A stretch of DNA of 40,253 nt from assembly GCA_964471225.1 (NCBI GenBank), contig CAYYEZ010000068.1, positions 1-40,253 of the forward strand, read 5' to 3'. This stretch comes from JAGVJT01 sp964471225 (lineage in GTDB: Bacteria; Pseudomonadota; Gammaproteobacteria; Legionellales; Legionellaceae). Below are positions 39,140-40,253 of the stretch, piece by piece. Position 1 is the stretch's first letter. Each line of letters starts with the position of its first letter. Made by a program: the position numbers and the translations under genes. The notes under the pieces are model-generated. The model worked only from the letters and a program-made list of their open reading frames with translations. It was not told where the DNA came from and ran no database searches.

Positions 39140-40253
39140 TTACATACGAAAAACACCAAATTGTGTCGTATTGATCGGGGCGTGAGAGACTGCCCATAAA
39201 CTTAAGCCTAAAACCTTACGAGTGTCGGCAGGAGCGATAACACCGTCATCCCAAAGTCTTGCACTTGCATAGTAGGCGTTGCCCTGTGTTTCATACTGTT
39301 GACGAAGTGTATTTTTAAATGCTTCTTCTTCCTCTAAAGACCATGTATGACCGCGTGCTTCTTCTTTGTCTCTATTAATTTGTGCTAAAACGCTTGCGGC
39401 TTGCTCTCCACCCATGACGGAGATTCGAGCATTAGGCCATGCCCAAAGAAAGCGTGGGTCATAAGCACGTCCACACATCGCATAATTTCCTGCACCAAAA
39501 CTGCCGCCGATGATCACTGTTAATTTAGGAACCGCTGCATTGGCAACGGCCATGACCATTTTAGCGCCATGCTTTGCGATTCCTGCGGCTTCTACTTTAC
39601 TTCCAACCATAAATCCTGTGATATTTTGCAGAAATAAAAGAGGAATTTTACGCTGAGTACACAGCTCGATAAAATGCGCACCTTTAAGCGCACTTTCTGC
39701 AAATAAAATCCCATTGTTTGCAATAATACCAACGGGATATCCATAAATATGCGCGAAGCCACAAACTAATGTTGAGCCATATAATGCTTTGAATTCATCA
39801 AACACAGAGCCGTCTACGATGCGAGCAATCACCTCTCGTACATCGAAAGGTTTACGTGGATCACTAGGAATAATGCCGTTTAGCTCCTCTATCGGATAGA
39901 CCGGCTCGACTGATTCTAAACGGTTGGGTGTTTCGGGTTTAGGACGATTTAAATGATGAACTAGCTGACGAGCGATCATTAAGGCGTGTTCATCATTTTC
40001 AGCATAATGGTCAGCAACACCGGATTCGCGGCAGTGAATCTCTGCTCCTCCTAAATCCTCTGCACTAATCACTTCACCTGTCGCAGCCTTTACAAGAGGT
40101 GGACCACCTAAAAAAATGGTGGCTTGATTTTTAACCATGATTGACTCATCGGCCATCGCTGGCACATAAGCGCCTCCGGCAGTGCAAGAGCCCATCACCA
40201 CTGCTATTTGAGGAATATTTTGTCGAGACATATTGGATTGATTAAAGAAAATA
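39140..40253 (-). CDS. liuB: Methylcrotonyl-CoA carboxylase beta subunit, 5' end beyond window
   Basis: This is the C-terminal part of a carboxyltransferase subunit that transfers CO2 from biotin to 3-methylcrotonyl-CoA. The frame continues past the internal Met at 40231 to the window edge (IFFNQSNMSRQNIPQ), so roughly the first third of the expected ~535 residues is missing. Visible motifs are VMGSCTAGGAYVPAM, FLGGPPLVKAATGE, LFLQNITGFMVG, IIGGSFGAGNYAMCGRAYDPRFLWAWPNARISVMGGEQAA and ADTRKVLGLSL (quoted in parts). The gene ends ten bases before liuC. The isovaleryl-CoA dehydrogenase gene would be expected just outside the window. Confidence 0.93.
   Translation of the reverse strand, partial: IFFNQSNMSRQNIPQIAVVMGSCTAGGAYVPAMADESIMVKNQATIFLGGPPLVKAATGEVISAEDLGGAEIHCRESGVADHYAENDEHALMIARQLVHHLNRPKPETPNRLESVEPVYPIEELNGIIPSDPRKPFDVREVIARIVDGSVFDEFKALYGSTLVCGFAHIYGYPVGIIANNGILFAESALKGAHFIELCTQRKIPLLFLQNITGFMVGSKVEAAGIAKHGAKMVMAVANAAVPKLTVIIGGSFGAGNYAMCGRAYDPRFLWAWPNARISVMGGEQAASVLAQINRDKEEARGHTWSLEEEEAFKNTLRQQYETQGNAYYASARLWDDGVIAPADTRKVLGLSLWAVSHAPINTTQFGVFRM

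Noticed and set aside
1..40253. CRISPR arrays, transposases, integrases, rRNA genes
   Set aside because: No regularly spaced repeats, no DDE or tyrosine recombinase motifs in any supported frame, and no rRNA-like segments were seen.

Overview
The window looks like the chromosome of a gammaproteobacterium of the order Legionellales (Legionella, Coxiella, Aquicella or Berkiella type). GC content is moderate to low, around 40% by eye. The evidence is of three kinds. Conserved neighbourhoods are gammaproteobacterial (ratA-rnfH, bamE/fur, nadK-recN, rplU-rpmA-obgE, pth-ychF). Between them sit unrecognised proteins that resemble Dot/Icm-type effector candidates. One large membrane protein (15190-17328) carries a segment I recall from Legionella genomes. 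The genus cannot be settled from the sequence alone.

Layout. (1) 1-1766: the 3' part of a ketosynthase gene and an LpxL-type acyltransferase, a lipid pair. (2) 1705-2690, minus strand: lptM-dapF; lptM is only 32 codons long. (3) 2801-4683: esterase, ratA, rnfH, epmC in a tight plus-strand run, then an unrecognised 204-aa gene. (4) 5362-6136: divergent bamE and fur. (5) 6166-11162, minus strand: typA-nadK-recN plus a BON-domain periplasmic protein. (6) 11306-15269: an unrecognised 492-aa protein diverging from typA, a small conserved protein and rep helicase. (7) 15190-19681, minus strand: a seven-span membrane protein and two soluble helical proteins, each of these two followed by a near-identical terminator. 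(8) 19826-25171: class II amidotransferase, obgE, rpmA, rplU, rplY, pth, ychF. (9) 25223-29109: a secreted beta-rich protein, a GT-C type membrane protein, a frameshifted papain-like protein and tRNA-Pro(CGG). (10) 29122-35422: ispB, a GMC oxidoreductase overlapping an NAD-dependent epimerase, and a second GT-C-like membrane protein. (11) 35459-40253, minus strand: leucine/isovalerate catabolism (HMG-CoA lyase, methylcrotonyl-CoA carboxylase alpha, methylglutaconyl-CoA hydratase, carboxylase beta cut by the window end).

The housekeeping genes cover translation (EF-P hydroxylation, BipA, L21, L27, L25, peptidyl-tRNA hydrolase, ObgE, YchF), DNA repair (RecN, Rep), envelope assembly (LptM, BamE, IspB, LpxL type) and metabolism (DapF, NadK, the liu genes). 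The accessory genes are the more interesting part. Three otherwise unlike proteins (492, 417 and 271 aa) share a Cys-centred helical module with identical spacing, F-x8-[FY]-x3-C-x3-[IL]-x-E, followed by a hydrophobic or amphipathic helix. Near them are the membrane protein, a 204-aa protein with a Glu-rich C-terminus and a broken cysteine-protease-like gene. I infer a scattered set of host-interaction genes, but secretion cannot be shown from sequence.

No stretch above 300 bases lacks a gene. The largest gaps are about 33018-33265 (divergent promoters), 21740-21968 (a hairpin, otherwise nothing clear), 28864-29032 (a weak hairpin after the tRNA) and 22573-22735 (divergent ribosomal-protein promoters). 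No CRISPR array, insertion sequence or rRNA gene was seen.
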